The notes beneath the pieces are model-generated. The model made no database searches. It worked only from the letters and a program-made list of their open reading frames with translations, and was not told the origin of the DNA. Source: Symbiodinium natans (taxonomy: Eukaryota > Sar > Dinophyceae > Suessiales > Symbiodiniaceae). From it: a stretch of DNA of 53,619 bases. The translations under genes were made by a program, and so were the position numbers. How positions within the stretch are numbered: position 1 is the first letter of the stretch; each line of letters starts with the position of its first letter. The stretch lies in assembly GCA_905221605.1 (NCBI GenBank), contig CAJNDS010002504.1, positions 335,001 through 388,619 of the forward strand, written 5' to 3'. Of the stretch, positions 1-11,030 are shown piece by piece.

Positions 1-590
1 CACAAAAGTACTCAAACAACTCCCCACCCATCCCCACCCATTTTTCATGACAAGCTGTCATTGCACTCCTGCGGAGATTCGAGCTGAGATGCCGCATCGT
101 TTCAGCCCAGGTGTTCTCACCACGGCGTGCGGAGACATGAATGCTTCCATGGTGCCTTGACAAAGTATTCGTCAGGCTATGTAGTTTTTGGCAGGCATGA
201 CCCAAAATCAAGGGTGGGCAAGGGTGTCAAGGAGGCAGTTTTCTTTTTCCAAACCTGCTTGTTGGCAGCGGAGCGATGCCCAAAGGTGGCGGATGCTGCA
301 GAGTTGGCTACAACTCTTGCTGGTGCTGCCATGGTGCCTTGCATGCATCGTCAGAGCAGCCAGAGAGCGCAAGACCAGCGACATCATCTCTTTTGTTTTG
401 AATCAGCATGCCTGATGCGGGAGAATTGGTAGGACTATGGGGTCTTTGTGGCGCAGTACACACATAGTCTCAGGTTACAAGCACATTGTTTCAAGAAGTT
501 CGTGTAGTCACGAAGTTAACTTGCGAATGCAAGTTCGAGCGTTTCGGAGCATAGTTCTTAGTTAAGTTTGTGACCCCCGGTTCTGATGGG
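1..590. other. No supported gene
   Basis: Short frames only, overlapping in two + phases (127-432, 188-415), none with a recognisable pattern. Confidence 0.5.
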
Positions 591-939
591 TTGTGCGAGG
601 TCTTTCGGGGTATTGCCGAGGTGGGTGGGACACCGGGGGCGGCACTAAGGCGGCCTCCTCCGCCGATGAGCACCCCCCCCTCGCCCGAAGTCCTCCCGTC
701 AGCGCGACAGTGCCAACTTCATTCGTCTTCTTGCTTCCTTCACTCACAGGTCCATTCTTGTTTCCGCACTTGTGCTTGGTTGCACCCCCCCCTCGCCGCG
801 TCATGTGCGCAAGCGAATCGCCCCGATATCTTGGCCCTCTCAGGGCTCCTGGTCCTTCAGTGTGAGCGTACTGCTCCCCCCCTGCCCGTCCTCAGCGTCA
901 CCATTCTGGGCAGCAAGTCCATCTACGTAGTAAGCTAAC

Positions 940-1935
940 TCCCTTTCTCTCGAGCCGTAAACCTGGGGTTGGGCCTGCTGTAGCGTAAATCAGCTTCTTC
1001 AGGCCCAAACCCCATTTCTCGAGCCGTAAACATGGGTCTGGGCCAGTTGTTAGGCCCACTTGGGCTGGTCAGGGCTCGTGGTCCTTCAGCGTAAGTGTGC
1101 AGCACCCCCCTTCCCGTCCTCCAAGGTCACGAGCCCATCAGCGTCACCAACCTGCGTCCCAAATCGGCCTTCTGGGCCGCTGTCCATCTGCGTAGTACGC
1201 AAACCCCCTTTCTCGCGCCGAAAACCTGGGGTTGGGCCAGCTAGCTGTAGCTTAAATCAGCCTCTTCTGGCCCAAACCCCCTTTCTCGAGCCGATAAACA
1301 TGAGTCTGGGCCAGTTGTACGGCCCACTTGGCCTGGTCAGGGCTCGTGGTCCTTCTGCGTAAGCGTACAGCACCCCCCTTCCCGTCCCCCAGGGTCCCGA
1401 GCCCATCAGCGTCACCAACCTGCGCCCCAAATCGGCCAAATCAGCCTTCTGCGCCGCTGGTCCCTGCGTTGTAAGCAAAACCCCTCTCTCGAGCCGACAA
1501 CCTGGGGTTGGGCGAGCTGAAGCTAAAATCAGCCTCTTCAGGCCCAAGCCCCCTTTTTCGAGCCGAAAACATGAGTCTGGGCCAGTTGTAGGGCCCACTT
1601 GGCCTGGTGCAGCACCAACCCCTTCCCGTCCCCCAGGGTCCCGAACCCATCAGCGTCACCAACCTGCGCCCCGCCACAGGTCCATCTGCGTAGTAAGCAA
1701 ACCCCTTTCTCGAGCCGAAAACCTGGGGTTGGGCCAGCTGTAGCTAAAATCAGCCTCTTGTGGCCCAAACCCCCTTTCTCGAGCCGAAAACAGGGGTCTG
1801 GGCCAGTTGTAAGGCCCACTTGGCCTGGTCAGGGCTCGTGGTCCTTCAGCGTAAGCGTACAGCACCCCCCTTCCCGTCCCCCAGGGTCCCGAGCCCATCA
1901 TCAGCGTCACCAACCTGCGCCCCAAATCTCGGCAG
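940..1935. repeat. Higher-order tandem repeat, block 1
   Basis: A unit of about 67-73 bp with the core CTCGAGCCGAAAACCTGGGG...TGGCCCAAACCCC occurs in pairs (cores near 949/1016, 1209/1282, 1486/1555, 1707/1777). Each pair is followed by a spacer containing TTGGCCTGGTCAGGGCTCGTGG and CCCGAGCCCATCAGCGTCACC, giving a period of about 250-270 bp. The copies have drifted. No reading frame crosses the copies consistently. Confidence 0.85.
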
Positions 1936-1989
1936 AGCATGTGTCGTATTGCTGTGTCTACCTTCTCTCACAAAATTTGCTTCTTTGAG

Positions 1990-3630
1990 ATGTTAGGTGC
2001 GTCATCTTGGCATCTGTAGATACACTTGCCCGCATGCGCCATGTGTCCGCCGACCTCCTCAAGCAAAGGCTTTGTGCTGGACGTGTTCAACTCTTGTAGG
2101 CCTGCCTCGCCCGCCATGGACCCATCATGGCGAGAGGATGCGCGTCACGCTGTGCGCATGGGGCTTCTCTTCGCAGAGCGCAGCATCGACGCCTTGCTAC
2201 CTCCGGCATGCTGCAGCTGGCCTTCCACCGCCCGGCATCGAGGATGCGCGCACAGTTTCCCAGGCCCCCCGCTCCACTACGTCAACTGGTCAGCTCCGTG
2301 GACTTCCTCGCCCTCCACGTCCGCCAGCACGTGTACCTTCGCCTTGGGCACAGGGCGCCCCAGTGAACAGCTCCAGCAAAGCTGGAAGCAGTGCTCCAGG
2401 CCTCATTACTCCTCGTGCTTCCCCCGCCAGTGCGCGCCTCCAAGGTCCGCCGCGAGGGATTTCGGCCAAACCACGCAGTGGGCTCCCCTCGGCACAAGCT
2501 CGCGATGCCCCTAAACCTCCTGCAGTCCCTGCTCGCCCTCGCCTGGCACGTGCTGCACTTCCAAGATGAGCTTTGCACTTGGGGAGCATCGCGGCGCCAG
2601 TGGACCTCCACCCCGAGTACGTCCACCCCTGCAAGCATCTCGTACTTTGCAGTCTCGTGAAGGCTGTGGCCGTGCTCGCTCCCGCAGTCCAGCCCGCACA
2701 CGGAATGCTGGGACCACACCTTCATCGTCGGGGCTGAGGCCAAAGATGGCAGCTCGCCCTCCTTTAGGAGGACGAGGAAGTAGCACCGGCACACCTTCGC
2801 AGCCAGCTCCGCTCACAGTATTTCGGTCTGCCCAAACAGCTACTCAAGCGGTTACTCGGAAGGGCACGGCCAAGCAAAAGCGAGCCAACCTTACCACCGT
2901 CTCTTCTTCCCCCACCTCATTGCAGGGTGGGCGTGCCAGCTAACTCGGTTCGCCTGGCATGGGTCTCCTTGGTAGAGCGGCGAATTCCTATGGATTCATG
3001 GCATGATGCTGAGGTGTGGGCAGAGTTTCTCCCAGCTCACTCCCCTGTCACTGCAGCCTTTTGCGCTTCTGCGGCCGCTGCAGCAGTGGACATGGAAAAT
3101 CAACTCCATATGGTGGTTGCTTGGAAGTTCATCTTCTCAACGATTCTACGGAAGTGGGACCGCCGGGTCGACCACGACCCCGTGCTTGCGACGTGCTTCA
3201 GGGAGCCACGCAAGAGTGGTCCAGGCTGCTGCAGCAACCTCCCCAACCATAGCAGCATGCCTCCACACTATCTTTCACTGCCCTCGCCCAGTCGAATCTG
3301 GACTGGCGTACTGAGTGCTCCCTTTTCGGTTTGGAGGTGGTGCCAGAACAGAAGCGCCCTCTTCGATTCTCTGCGCACAGCTTCTGCAGGTTCCTTGTCA
3401 AAGCTCCTTTCTGCCCCTTCGCTTCACTTGGTGTCGCTGCTGAAGTACGGCTTGGACGACCTCTGCCATGCCTGGGCCGCGCAAGCCACTCCTCCTTCCT
3501 GGAGGCTTCACCAGCTCACCTTTCCCCAGCACTGGAACGTCCGTATGCCCCTCAATGACTTGTGTTGGTTTTAGGCGTTTGGTAACCCCTGCACCTTCCG
3601 GGATGGGCTGGTCGTGGGCTTGTTTGTTCA
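1990..3630 (+). other. GC-rich open segment interrupting the repeat; possible decayed gene or element
   Basis: Three + frames of 190, 125 and 215 codons (1997-2569, 2566-2943, 2927-3574) lie head to tail. The first and third are in the same frame. The first two are rich in Pro, Ser, Arg and Ala; the third is more protein-like (for example SLVERRIPMDSWHDAEVWAE). No reverse transcriptase, integrase or transposase motif was seen. The segment could be an insertion into the repeat, or the original spacer. Antisense frames are also long, as expected in GC-rich DNA. Confidence 0.3.
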
Positions 3631-3641
3631 AGTACCCCGTC

Positions 3642-3691
3642 GTGGTGCGTAAGCAAATAGCCCCCGTCGTGGTGTGTAAGCAAATAGCCCC
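3642..3691. repeat. Short tandem duplication
   Basis: Two copies of about 26 bp (CGTCGTGGTGxGTAAGCAAAT followed by AGCCCC) stand side by side at the edge of repeat block 2. Confidence 0.7.
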
Positions 3692-3754
3692 TCATCTTAG
3701 CAGTAGCTCGCAGCACCCTTCCCCTCCCAGGGACCCGGAGTCTTCAGCTAACCA

Positions 3755-4440
3755 ACCTGTGAGCCGAAAACCTGGGTTTGGGCATTGGGCCAGTTGCAAC
3801 TAAAATCAGCTCTTCTGGCCCAAACCCCCTTTCTCGAGCCGTAAACCTGGGTTTGGGCCAGTTGAAGCAAAAACCAGGCTCTTCTTCTGGCTCAACACCC
3901 GTTCCCGTTCATTCTGGTCCACTTGGCCTTTCAGGCCCCCATCCCGTCCTCCCAGGGCCCGGGGGTGTAACCTTCCGGCGCTCCACATCTCAGCTTCCCA
4001 GGGCTGTAGGTCCTTCCGCGTAAGCAAACCCCCTTTCTCGAGCCGAAAACCTAGCTTTGGGCCAGATGTAGTAGTTCTGGCCCAGACCCCCTTTCTCGAG
4101 CCGAAAACCCGGGCTTGGGCCGGATGGAGTGTAAATCAGCCTGTTCTGGCCCAAACCCCCTTTCTCGTGTCCCTCCTCAGCGTCCCGCTTTCAGCACCCC
4201 CCATCCCGACCTTCCAGGGCCGCAGGTCCATCGGTCCATTTGGCCTCCTCAGGGCTCCTAGTCCATCTCGGCCTCCAGAACCGCAGGTCCATTCGTGTAG
4301 GCAAACAGTCTCCCTCATCTGGGCCTACCTGGGCTCTTAGACCTTCAGCGTAGGCTTGCAGCGCCCGATTTTGTCCTCCCCCATCAGCGTCACCAACCTG
4401 CACCACTCATCTCGGCCTCACAGGGCCCTAGGTGCGCGCA
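3755..4440. repeat. Higher-order tandem repeat, block 2
   Basis: The same core unit (GAGCCGAAAACCTGGG...CTTCTGGCCCAAACCCCC) reappears near 3762, 3832, 4038 and 4099 with degraded spacers. It seems to be the continuation of the block at 940-1935, separated by about 1.8 kb of unrelated DNA. Confidence 0.8.
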
Positions 4441-5640
4441 GCACCCCTCATCTTCCTCCCGACGCCCCAATTCTTCTGTGCAGGCAATACACACCCCCCT
4501 ACTAGCCGTCTACGACCCCTTTGCTCCATCGGAGTAAGCAATCAGCACTCCTCAACGGCCTCTCAGTGTCGTCCATCGGCGTTAAAGGGCTGGTCTCCAT
4601 GACACCGCTCCGTTTGTAGACACCTACACCGAGTCCTGTTCCTCGGCGCAAACAAGGGGGGCCTGCCTTCTGTCCCTTGTCGTAGTTAGTACACCCAGCC
4701 TTTCGGGCCACTGTCCCTCTAGTCAAGGATGCTTGGCTGCATTAGTACCCGCCATCTCGAACCCTTCGTGGAGAGCGGCGATGACGGTTTCGGAGCTGCT
4801 CTGCGATATGGGGGGGGAAGATGGTGTAGGCCGCAGTAACATCTGTGGGCCATTTCACTCACTCACTCACTCACTCACTCACTCACTCACTCGTTAAGTT
4901 TGTGAAGAATCGGCAGCCAATGATTTCGGATAAGAAACTTCGGGTGGGTGGGACAGAGTATCGGGTGTGAGGAAATGGTCGGGAAGGGTGTTTGGCCGGC
5001 GGCGCATCCGTGGACAGCCCATTGCCTCCTTGAAGCAAAAGTGGAACATCACGCAAGTGTTTCTAATCTTTATGCGCTTGGCCCCATGCGCACACTCATG
5101 GCAGTTTCGCGTCAGTTTTATGCTGGTGCAGCTGTCCTGTGCCTTGAAGCCTTTTCGTTCTGGTATCTTTTCACGTGGACCACGTGCAGTCTCGGCTTTC
5201 GAATACAGTACCCTACTGTAAAGAAGCATGTAAGCACACGCAAACAGCTGTAGATGAGTGAATCCTAGCATGGAGAAGCGCCGTAGTGTTTGCCTTGTCA
5301 TGCGCCACCTAACGAGGGCTGGCATAGCAGTTTCTGAGTGTAGCAGTACATATAAAGGTACAGTCGTTGTCGTCAAGCCGCGAGCCTTGAGAGTTGTGAA
5401 TGTAGTGCTAGCTGAAGGTATTGCTTGCTCACACGACGCCTGGCTTCAGATTCAGTTCAGCCTGCAGGGTTCAGCATGTTGGCAAGTCTGCATGCGATGA
5501 TGTGACCAGTTGCGGGCATCCCTTTGTCTGATTCATCCCTGCAACCATCTGCAACCCCTTTGGTAACCAAAGTTTGGTTCTACTGGCTTTAGGCTGAGAA
5601 GGCCCATGTGCCCAAGGGTCTGCTGGCACCTGCCGTCCTA
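4441..5640. other. No supported gene
   Basis: Contains the CACT microsatellite. Both strands have open frames over 4894-5376 (160 codons on -, about 100 on +), neither with a motif or clear splice pattern. Confidence 0.5.
4856..4892. repeat. (CACT)n microsatellite
   Basis: About nine copies of CACT in a row. No gene is nearby that I can support. Confidence 0.95.
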
Positions 5641-5810
5641 GGCATGCGGTACATGCGGCCGACATGTGTTCAGCTGCTCAATGGATCGAACAGGCTGGGG
5701 CTCTGAAAAACCCGCCTGTAGTTCAAGCGCGGTCCCAACAGGGGCGCATGGCGGAGTTTGGTTCGTGTTTGTTTTCCGTTGCTACTGGTACGAAGGCGCG
5801 TGCCGCCGCA

Positions 5811-5847
5811 GACACCTTCACCGGTGCGGTCAACGACCTCTTCCAGG
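5811..5847 (+). CDS. Possible PfkB-type sugar kinase exon
   Basis: After a cag at 5808-5810 the sequence can read (split Asp) TFTGAVNDLFQ. In PfkB carbohydrate kinases the signature is GAGDTFxGA near the C-terminus, and an upstream exon ending in GAG plus one base would complete it. No such upstream exon was found. Eleven residues are not enough for an assignment. Confidence 0.15.
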
Positions 5848-6292
5848 CAAGGCTCCCGTTAATCCTGTGACCCGAACCCGACCCTTCCCTCCTGCGAGTT
5901 CAGGGGACAGGCGGCGAAGCATTTCTTCTCCCCTGACAATCTTCTGAGCACACGGGATATTGTGCTTGATTCGATGAAACTGCCTTGTCATAGTCCAATG
6001 AGCCATTTTGTTTGGCTTTCCTCCCCCGACTATTGTTCCATGGGAGAAACTTACTCTGAATGTTTTTTTGGAAGGTTTAGGAAACTTCCAAGGTTGGGTT
6101 TTGTGGCCTTTGGGTGTTTTTCACAGACTTTGTAAAGTGCTTTGCACACCCTCGTCCTTGTCCTATATTTTCCAGATGAGACGACTTCCACAAGAACAAG
6201 AATTCCTTAGTGCACGCAAACTAAGGCGGGTTTGTTTATCGAGTGTGAACCAAGGAAAACAAAGCCTTCCAAAATCTCCCTGAAAATCCACA

Positions 6293-6340
6293 TGGGCTTA
6301 CGAAAATAAGGGACCCCTACCCCAAACAGTAGGATCTCGT
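6293..6340. mobile_element. Fragment with the TTACGAAAATA start
   Basis: GGGCTTACGAAAATAAGGGA, then CCCCTACCCC, matches only the first 30-35 bp of the TTTACGAAAATA family. It may be a truncated copy; it lies about 110 bp from the 6451 foldback element. Confidence 0.35.
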
Positions 6341-6450
6341 CTCCTGAGCCGAGTCCGGTCCAATGGGACCCATGCTGGTCTCTGGTATCATCGGTGCGGC
6401 GAAGGCTCTCAGCTCCCAGGAGCTGCTTCCGGTGCCATGATGTGTAAATA

Positions 6451-6549
6451 TTGGGATGTTCCCCCTTGTACTGGCAGTCCTTAATTGGCATTGTAGTAGC
6501 CAATATAATGCTTATTAACGGACTGTTAGCACAAGGGGGAACATCCCAA
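6451..6549. mobile_element. Foldback MITE, 19-bp perfect terminal inverted repeats, hAT-like
   Basis: The element is 99 bp. Its ends, TTGGGATGTTCCCCCTTGT and its exact reverse complement, are perfect over 19 bp, and the interior (CAGTCC...GGACTG) also pairs, so the whole element folds back. It is flanked by TGTAAATA on the left and TGCAAATA on the right, an 8-bp target duplication with one mismatch. Eight-bp duplications are typical of the hAT superfamily. It has no coding capacity and must depend on a transposase elsewhere. Confidence 0.8.
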
Positions 6550-7271
6550 TGCAAATATGAGGTGTAGGCCGCCGCGACGCAATGCGCAGCTTCCTGCAGT
6601 TACCTCTGCAGGACCTCGTTGCTCTAGACGAGAACGAGGCTGCGCGCAACAAGCAAAAAACTGTGCAGCCATAGCTCAGATTGAGGTACTCAGGTGTGAC
6701 GAGTACAGCAGAATGCTACTGCGTGATCCGCCAGATTTTGAGTCTTGAGACCCGATTGGCTGCAGGCGCTGCTGTATGCAAGGAACTTTCACATCAAGGT
6801 GCCTATTCTCTTCCCGCAGCTACCCGGATTTCCACATGTCGGGATCACTAAACTAAGAAGTGGGGGAATGTCATGCTTTGGCTTCATGCGCTTCCTCATC
6901 TGCTTGGGTCAGTGGAGGCTTCGGCAGCAAGCTGTTTTGCAATTGGCCTGCCAGAGACTGACATTTGCACCACACATGGACGTGCTGAATCCTCATAGAT
7001 CCTAAGTGGTTGGATGTGACCCTGCATGAGCCTTTTGGCTCTCCGTGCAGGGATGCTCGACAAGTTGCTTTCACAAGCTCATGGCCTGTGGGGGCTGTCG
7101 TTGGGGCTCTCCGGCAGAAGACACTTCAAAGTCACGTCATTGTTGAGTCAGCACGCGAGATTTTCAAGATTTGTTGTTGCTTTGTGTCAAGTTGATCGAG
7201 GCTCAAATGCCAGGTGTGAACATGCACGTGCAGTCGCAAAGCGGCATTTGTCGGACTGTGCCCTCCCCAAG

Positions 7272-7347
7272 GTGAAGCAGCTGCTGGCGAATCACTGCTG
7301 GTGGCTCTTCTGCACATTCTTGCGGGTGATTTCATTCGCGGCCATTG
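7272..7347 (+). CDS. Possible exon with a hydrophobic helix
   Basis: An AG|G acceptor before 7272 and a GTAAGT donor at 7348 bound a frame reading VKQLLANHCWWLFCTFLRVI, then SFAAI. The donor is one of the few textbook ones in the window. The helix could be membrane-spanning or buried. No family is recognised. Confidence 0.35.
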
Positions 7348-7881
7348 TAAGTTCAATCCCGGGCTTTCTGCGGAGCTTTTGATGACGTTGGCGATACCAT
7401 GACTAACTGGAGGCCGCTGGGTGCGACGAACTGCGCATCCTTGTTCGTGGGAAGGCAAGGCCATCTTTCCAAGCCCGTTCGCACCGCATGACGAACATGG
7501 TCAGCAGGATGAGTCCTGGACAAAAAGCTCTTGTTGGTTTTATCCTTGCACGGATGTGCTTGTGAATGGCCTGGAGATGGAGAGGCTCTCATTCGGCGAA
7601 ATGGGCGCTCGGCCACTTCCGCAGCATCTGGCAAGGGAATTCTTGGGGAGAAACAGCGTTTCATGACGGCCAGGCACGGAAGGGAAACCTAAAGTAGGTG
7701 AACGTTCCCTCAAAGCATGATCGAACCCTCGGAGTTTGAGGCTTAGGCCCCATACCCATTTCCAATGAGACAAGGTGCATGCGCTTCCACCAAAAATTCT
7801 CTGCAAAAACATGGCGGACGAGGAGGCTCGGCTCAGAAGGACCACAAGGTAGTAGACTGCTCGTTTTGGGACGTGCCTTGC

Positions 7882-7966
7882 AGCTTGGAGAGGTCACTGC
7901 GGCGGAAGCGAGCATTTACGTCGCTTGGGATGCTGCAAAACTTCGTGAGCTACTCTGCGTCAAGAG
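7882..7966 (+). CDS. Possible exon, helical, unknown
   Basis: Between a possible acceptor (gagag at 7889-7893) and a possible donor near 7966 the frame reads VTAAEASIYVAWDAAKLREL, then LCVKRE. It is alanine and leucine rich and helical. It lies between two other exon-like segments on the same strand. Exon borders are uncertain. Confidence 0.25.
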
Positions 7967-8216
7967 AGAAGGCACGAAAGATGTAATTCTTCCCCCCCTC
8001 CCTCCTCGGCACGCGGAAGCTTGCCGGAGGTGCATCTTCATCGTGCTGTTATGCGTCAGGTGTACCCGAAAGCCGAGAATGCGCCATCACACTCTCTCTC
8101 TCTCATCCTCCTTCTTTGGTAAGACCTAAGTGCCTCCCTGCACTACCTCTGCGAAGGGGGCCTCGGACTTATTTATGGGCATAGTGAGCAGGAAGCGATT
8201 CCTTAGCATCGCCCAG

Positions 8217-8328
8217 GCTTGTCGCGAACGTGCGGGACAAAGAGCTTGTGTCGCTGGTCCGGTCCATTCTGGAGGACATGCTGAAATGCTCTGTCTCGAC
8301 GCCCACCAATCTTTCGGTACATTACATG
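8217..8328 (+). CDS. HEAT-repeat-like exon
   Basis: Bounded by an AG|G acceptor (ccag at 8213-8216) and an ATG|GC donor at 8329, this 112-nt segment reads LVANVRDKELVSLVRSILED, then MLKCSVSTPTNLSVHYM. It gives two amphipathic helices of the kind found in HEAT repeats. The pattern recalls the translation-linked HEAT proteins GCN1 and eEF3, but that is a resemblance, not an assignment. Other exon-like pieces on the same strand (7272-7347, 7882-7966, 9409-9480) may belong to the same gene. Confidence 0.4.
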
Positions 8329-8542
8329 GCGCTGGAAGTCCGAGTTTGTTAACGTGTTCAGTGGGTTGCCTTTGCTGCTTGGGTGATTGTAGCCGTTTTG
8401 GTGTTTGTGGCGACCCGTCGTGTGCCAGCAGGAAGCAGGCTGCCTCGAACAAGAACCAGCTGCTGCTCGGCTCTGGGGCTCGAGACAAGCCTGTTTCGAC
8501 GTGTTATGAGATGCCAGTTGAGTTGACATTAAGACTGTTAAG

Positions 8543-8628
8543 TTGGGATGTTCCCAGTCCTTATTAGGGATTATAGTACCCCCTAATATGATCCCCATTA
8601 AGGATTGTTAGTATAAGTCCGAACTATT
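8543..8628. mobile_element. Decayed relative of the 6451 foldback element
   Basis: The left end TTGGGATGTTCCC and the right-side string GGATTGTTAGTATAAG...GAAC match the 6451 element in order and spacing. The interior has drifted (ACCCCCTAATATGATCCCC), and the right inverted repeat is broken. Confidence 0.55.
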
Positions 8629-9408
8629 GAGAACAGAGGATGGAGCCATTGATCTGCCCAGGTCTCGATGCCCAGCCCTGACCACAGTGCTCGTCCTAAG
8701 GAGCCCTCGGATGGTGCCGTGGCTCAAACTTAGATGGGCCTTGTTGTGGTTTCAGGACCGAACATTTGATCATGATTTCATGGCCCGGAACTGAAGAGCA
8801 AGTTTGGCGTCTCCCGATCGGCAGATGAGGTTGGTTGTCACCCATGCGCGACTTGTCCAGCACTGTAGCAGTGCATATCCTGACCCGTAAGGATGCGCAG
8901 CAGTTTCAGCTTAATATTTGTATCATATAAATATTGCGTGTTTTTGTATAAGTCGATTGCCTGATCTGTTGGTGAGTTGGTCGCTTTTTGCAAGGGCTGC
9001 CTGGTAAGTTCCGAGCACCGAGGTGAGGCGCTGAAGCTTCAGGCGAAGCGAAAAGGCAACGGCGGCAACATGACAAGAAGATGAGACGTGTGAAGAGTCC
9101 ACAGTGGAATTCTCGTGTGCAGGCCTGGCAAGTTGCACTCACTTCAATGAGGGGCTTCTATGCATCCTCCAGAAGCAGCACACGTCCGCTCGAGACAGGG
9201 GCTAAGGAACATGGCACGATGCGTCTATCGCACTCGCTGTAGGCGTTGTTCTTTTTCTGTCGTGACTGCAACGGGGACGCTGTGCTTAGGAGAAGATGGA
9301 CCAATGCCGGGCATTATTTGTCAACTGTACCTTGTCATCAGAAGGACTAAGAGCCCTCCCGTGAGAAGCCACCCTGTGACCGTCCCGATTTTTGCTTGGC
9401 CCACCCAG

Positions 9409-9480
9409 GTGCTGATGAACTTGTGGATGGCTTGGAGGTGGATTATCTGCAGCAGCTGTTATGTGCTCTGCAGATTGAAA
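9409..9480 (+). CDS. Possible exon, unknown
   Basis: After an AG|G acceptor (cccag) the frame reads ADELVDGLEVDYLQQLLCAL, then QIEK. A similar string, DVLVNGLEMERLSFGE, occurs at about 7556-7603 on the same strand. The shared D-LV-GLE pattern could mean duplicated exons. No family is recognised. Confidence 0.25.
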
Positions 9481-10029
9481 AGGAATGCTGTCAAAAGCCA
9501 GAAGGGGTAACAAACAAGCAACATTTCCGAAGCACCATTGCCACGAGCTCCAGAGTTGTAAGTTTGGCGGGTATTTTCGAAGCACTTTGTTGCCAAAACC
9601 CGCCTGTAAACCCGAGCCGGCTCTAACTTTCCCAAAACTCTGGTGGCCATGGATCTTCAAATTTGGGGAATCGATTCTGCCACGGTTTTGGAGACCAGAG
9701 AATTTGAGAATGCGACGTTTGAGCTTGCATTTCCGATGCATGGGTATATGTATATGTTTCCGAATGTGTGGTGGAGAGTCCTCGCTGTAAGGTGGCCATG
9801 ATCCGTGCGTTCAGCGCCCGCAAGCGTCAGCAAACGGTCGTGACCAAACTAGTGACTGTCACCACTTGCGAAGTCTGTTGATCTTTGTTTTAAGCTTCGA
9901 AGGCTGCAAGTGATTTCAGTCACGGGGGTGGTGCATGTCGGTGTCGTGGCGGAGGTGCCATCCTCGCAACTGTCGTCACTTTTGAAGCTTGAAAGTGCCG
10001 ACAGTCACGATGAGCTTATTTGAAGTTTT

Positions 10030-10800
10030 GAAAGCTGAAAGTTGGGCAGCCTCGAAGATGGTGATGTTCATTGCTTTCGAAGCTTGGGCTTGGTTTCCGC
10101 GTGGGCTTAAACATTGGTTGTTCTGTTGTTAAGAGGATATTCGTGCGTTTCTTAGAGTTGTTAGTTTGGTTTTGGGTAGCTCTTGGCTTTTGTTTTTGTT
10201 TGTTGCTCGTTTGTCGGTTGTCTGACATTCATTTGCGGGTGGTGTGTTGCTTGTTGTTGGTACGCTTGATCTTGGGTTTTGTTCACCTTCGCTTGTTCTT
10301 CGTTTCTTGTTCGTTTGTTTTTCGTTTGATGTTTGTATCTTGCTCGTTTCATGTTCGTTTGTTGTTTGTGTACCTGCAAATTTAGCTAACTGTTTGTTTG
10401 TCTTCTTTTTTCGTGTGCTCTTCTCGGTCGTTCTTATTTATTTAGTCGTTTGTTTTTTGTTCTCAATATGTGTTGTGTGTGTATCTTTTTTGTTCTGTAG
10501 TTCGTGGGTTGTTCGTGCATTGTTCCTTTGTTGTTCGTTCGAGATATGTTTATGTTTCGCTGGTGGTGTGTTTATTGTTGCGGCCCTGGTTGTGGTTATT
10601 GGTTTTTGGTTGGTTTGGTTGGTTTGGTTGGTTTGGTTGGTTTGGTTGGTTTGGTTGGTTTGGTTGGTTTGGTTGGTTTGGTTGGTGGTTGGTGGTCGGT
10701 GGCTGTTGGTTGTTTTTCCTTTTTATTATTTTGTTAAGTTGCTGGCTTGCTTGGTTTCGTTTTTCCTTGATGTTTTTCGCTTGTCCTTTGTTGTTTGTTG
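10030..10800. other. T/G-rich, C-poor strand-biased tract
   Basis: The + strand is dominated by TTTGTT, TTCGTT and GGTT words and has few C runs. Open frames on either strand are low complexity (Leu, Val, Phe, Cys on +, Asn, Gln, Lys on -) and are not believable proteins. It includes the GGTTTGGTT tract. Confidence 0.8.
10607..10687. repeat. (GGTTTGGTT)n tandem repeat
   Basis: About nine copies of a 9-bp unit, almost perfect. Confidence 0.95.
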
Positions 10801-10887
10801 CTGGTAAAGCAAGGACTGGAGCCCCTTCGTCCGTTTGTTTCAAGAAAAGAGGCACGGGGCGTGCCCCGACGGGGCGGGTTGCTGCAA

Positions 10888-10912
10888 GGGGGGGGGGGGG
10901 GGGGGGGGGGGG
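10888..10912. repeat. Poly-G run of 25
   Basis: An uninterrupted G run, followed about 85 bp later by a second G-rich stretch (10998-11030, runs of 4-9 G). Both could form G-quadruplexes. Length may be unreliable in an assembly. Confidence 0.9.
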
Positions 10913-11030
10913 CGGGTGATGGGGCAAAACAACAGACGGGGCTCGAGATTTACTTTCTTCTACTCGGAGAAGAAGCGGTCGGTTGTTTTTGGGTTTTTTG
11001 GGGGGAGGGGGGGGTGGGGGGTGGGGGGTA

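Noticed and set aside
1990-3630. Retrotransposon polyprotein
   Set aside because: No reverse transcriptase, RNase H, integrase or endonuclease motif could be seen in any frame.
5994-6016. Dinoflagellate spliced-leader relic (GAGCCATTTTGTTTGGCTTT)
   Set aside because: Only part of the leader matches and the order is interrupted; not enough to call.
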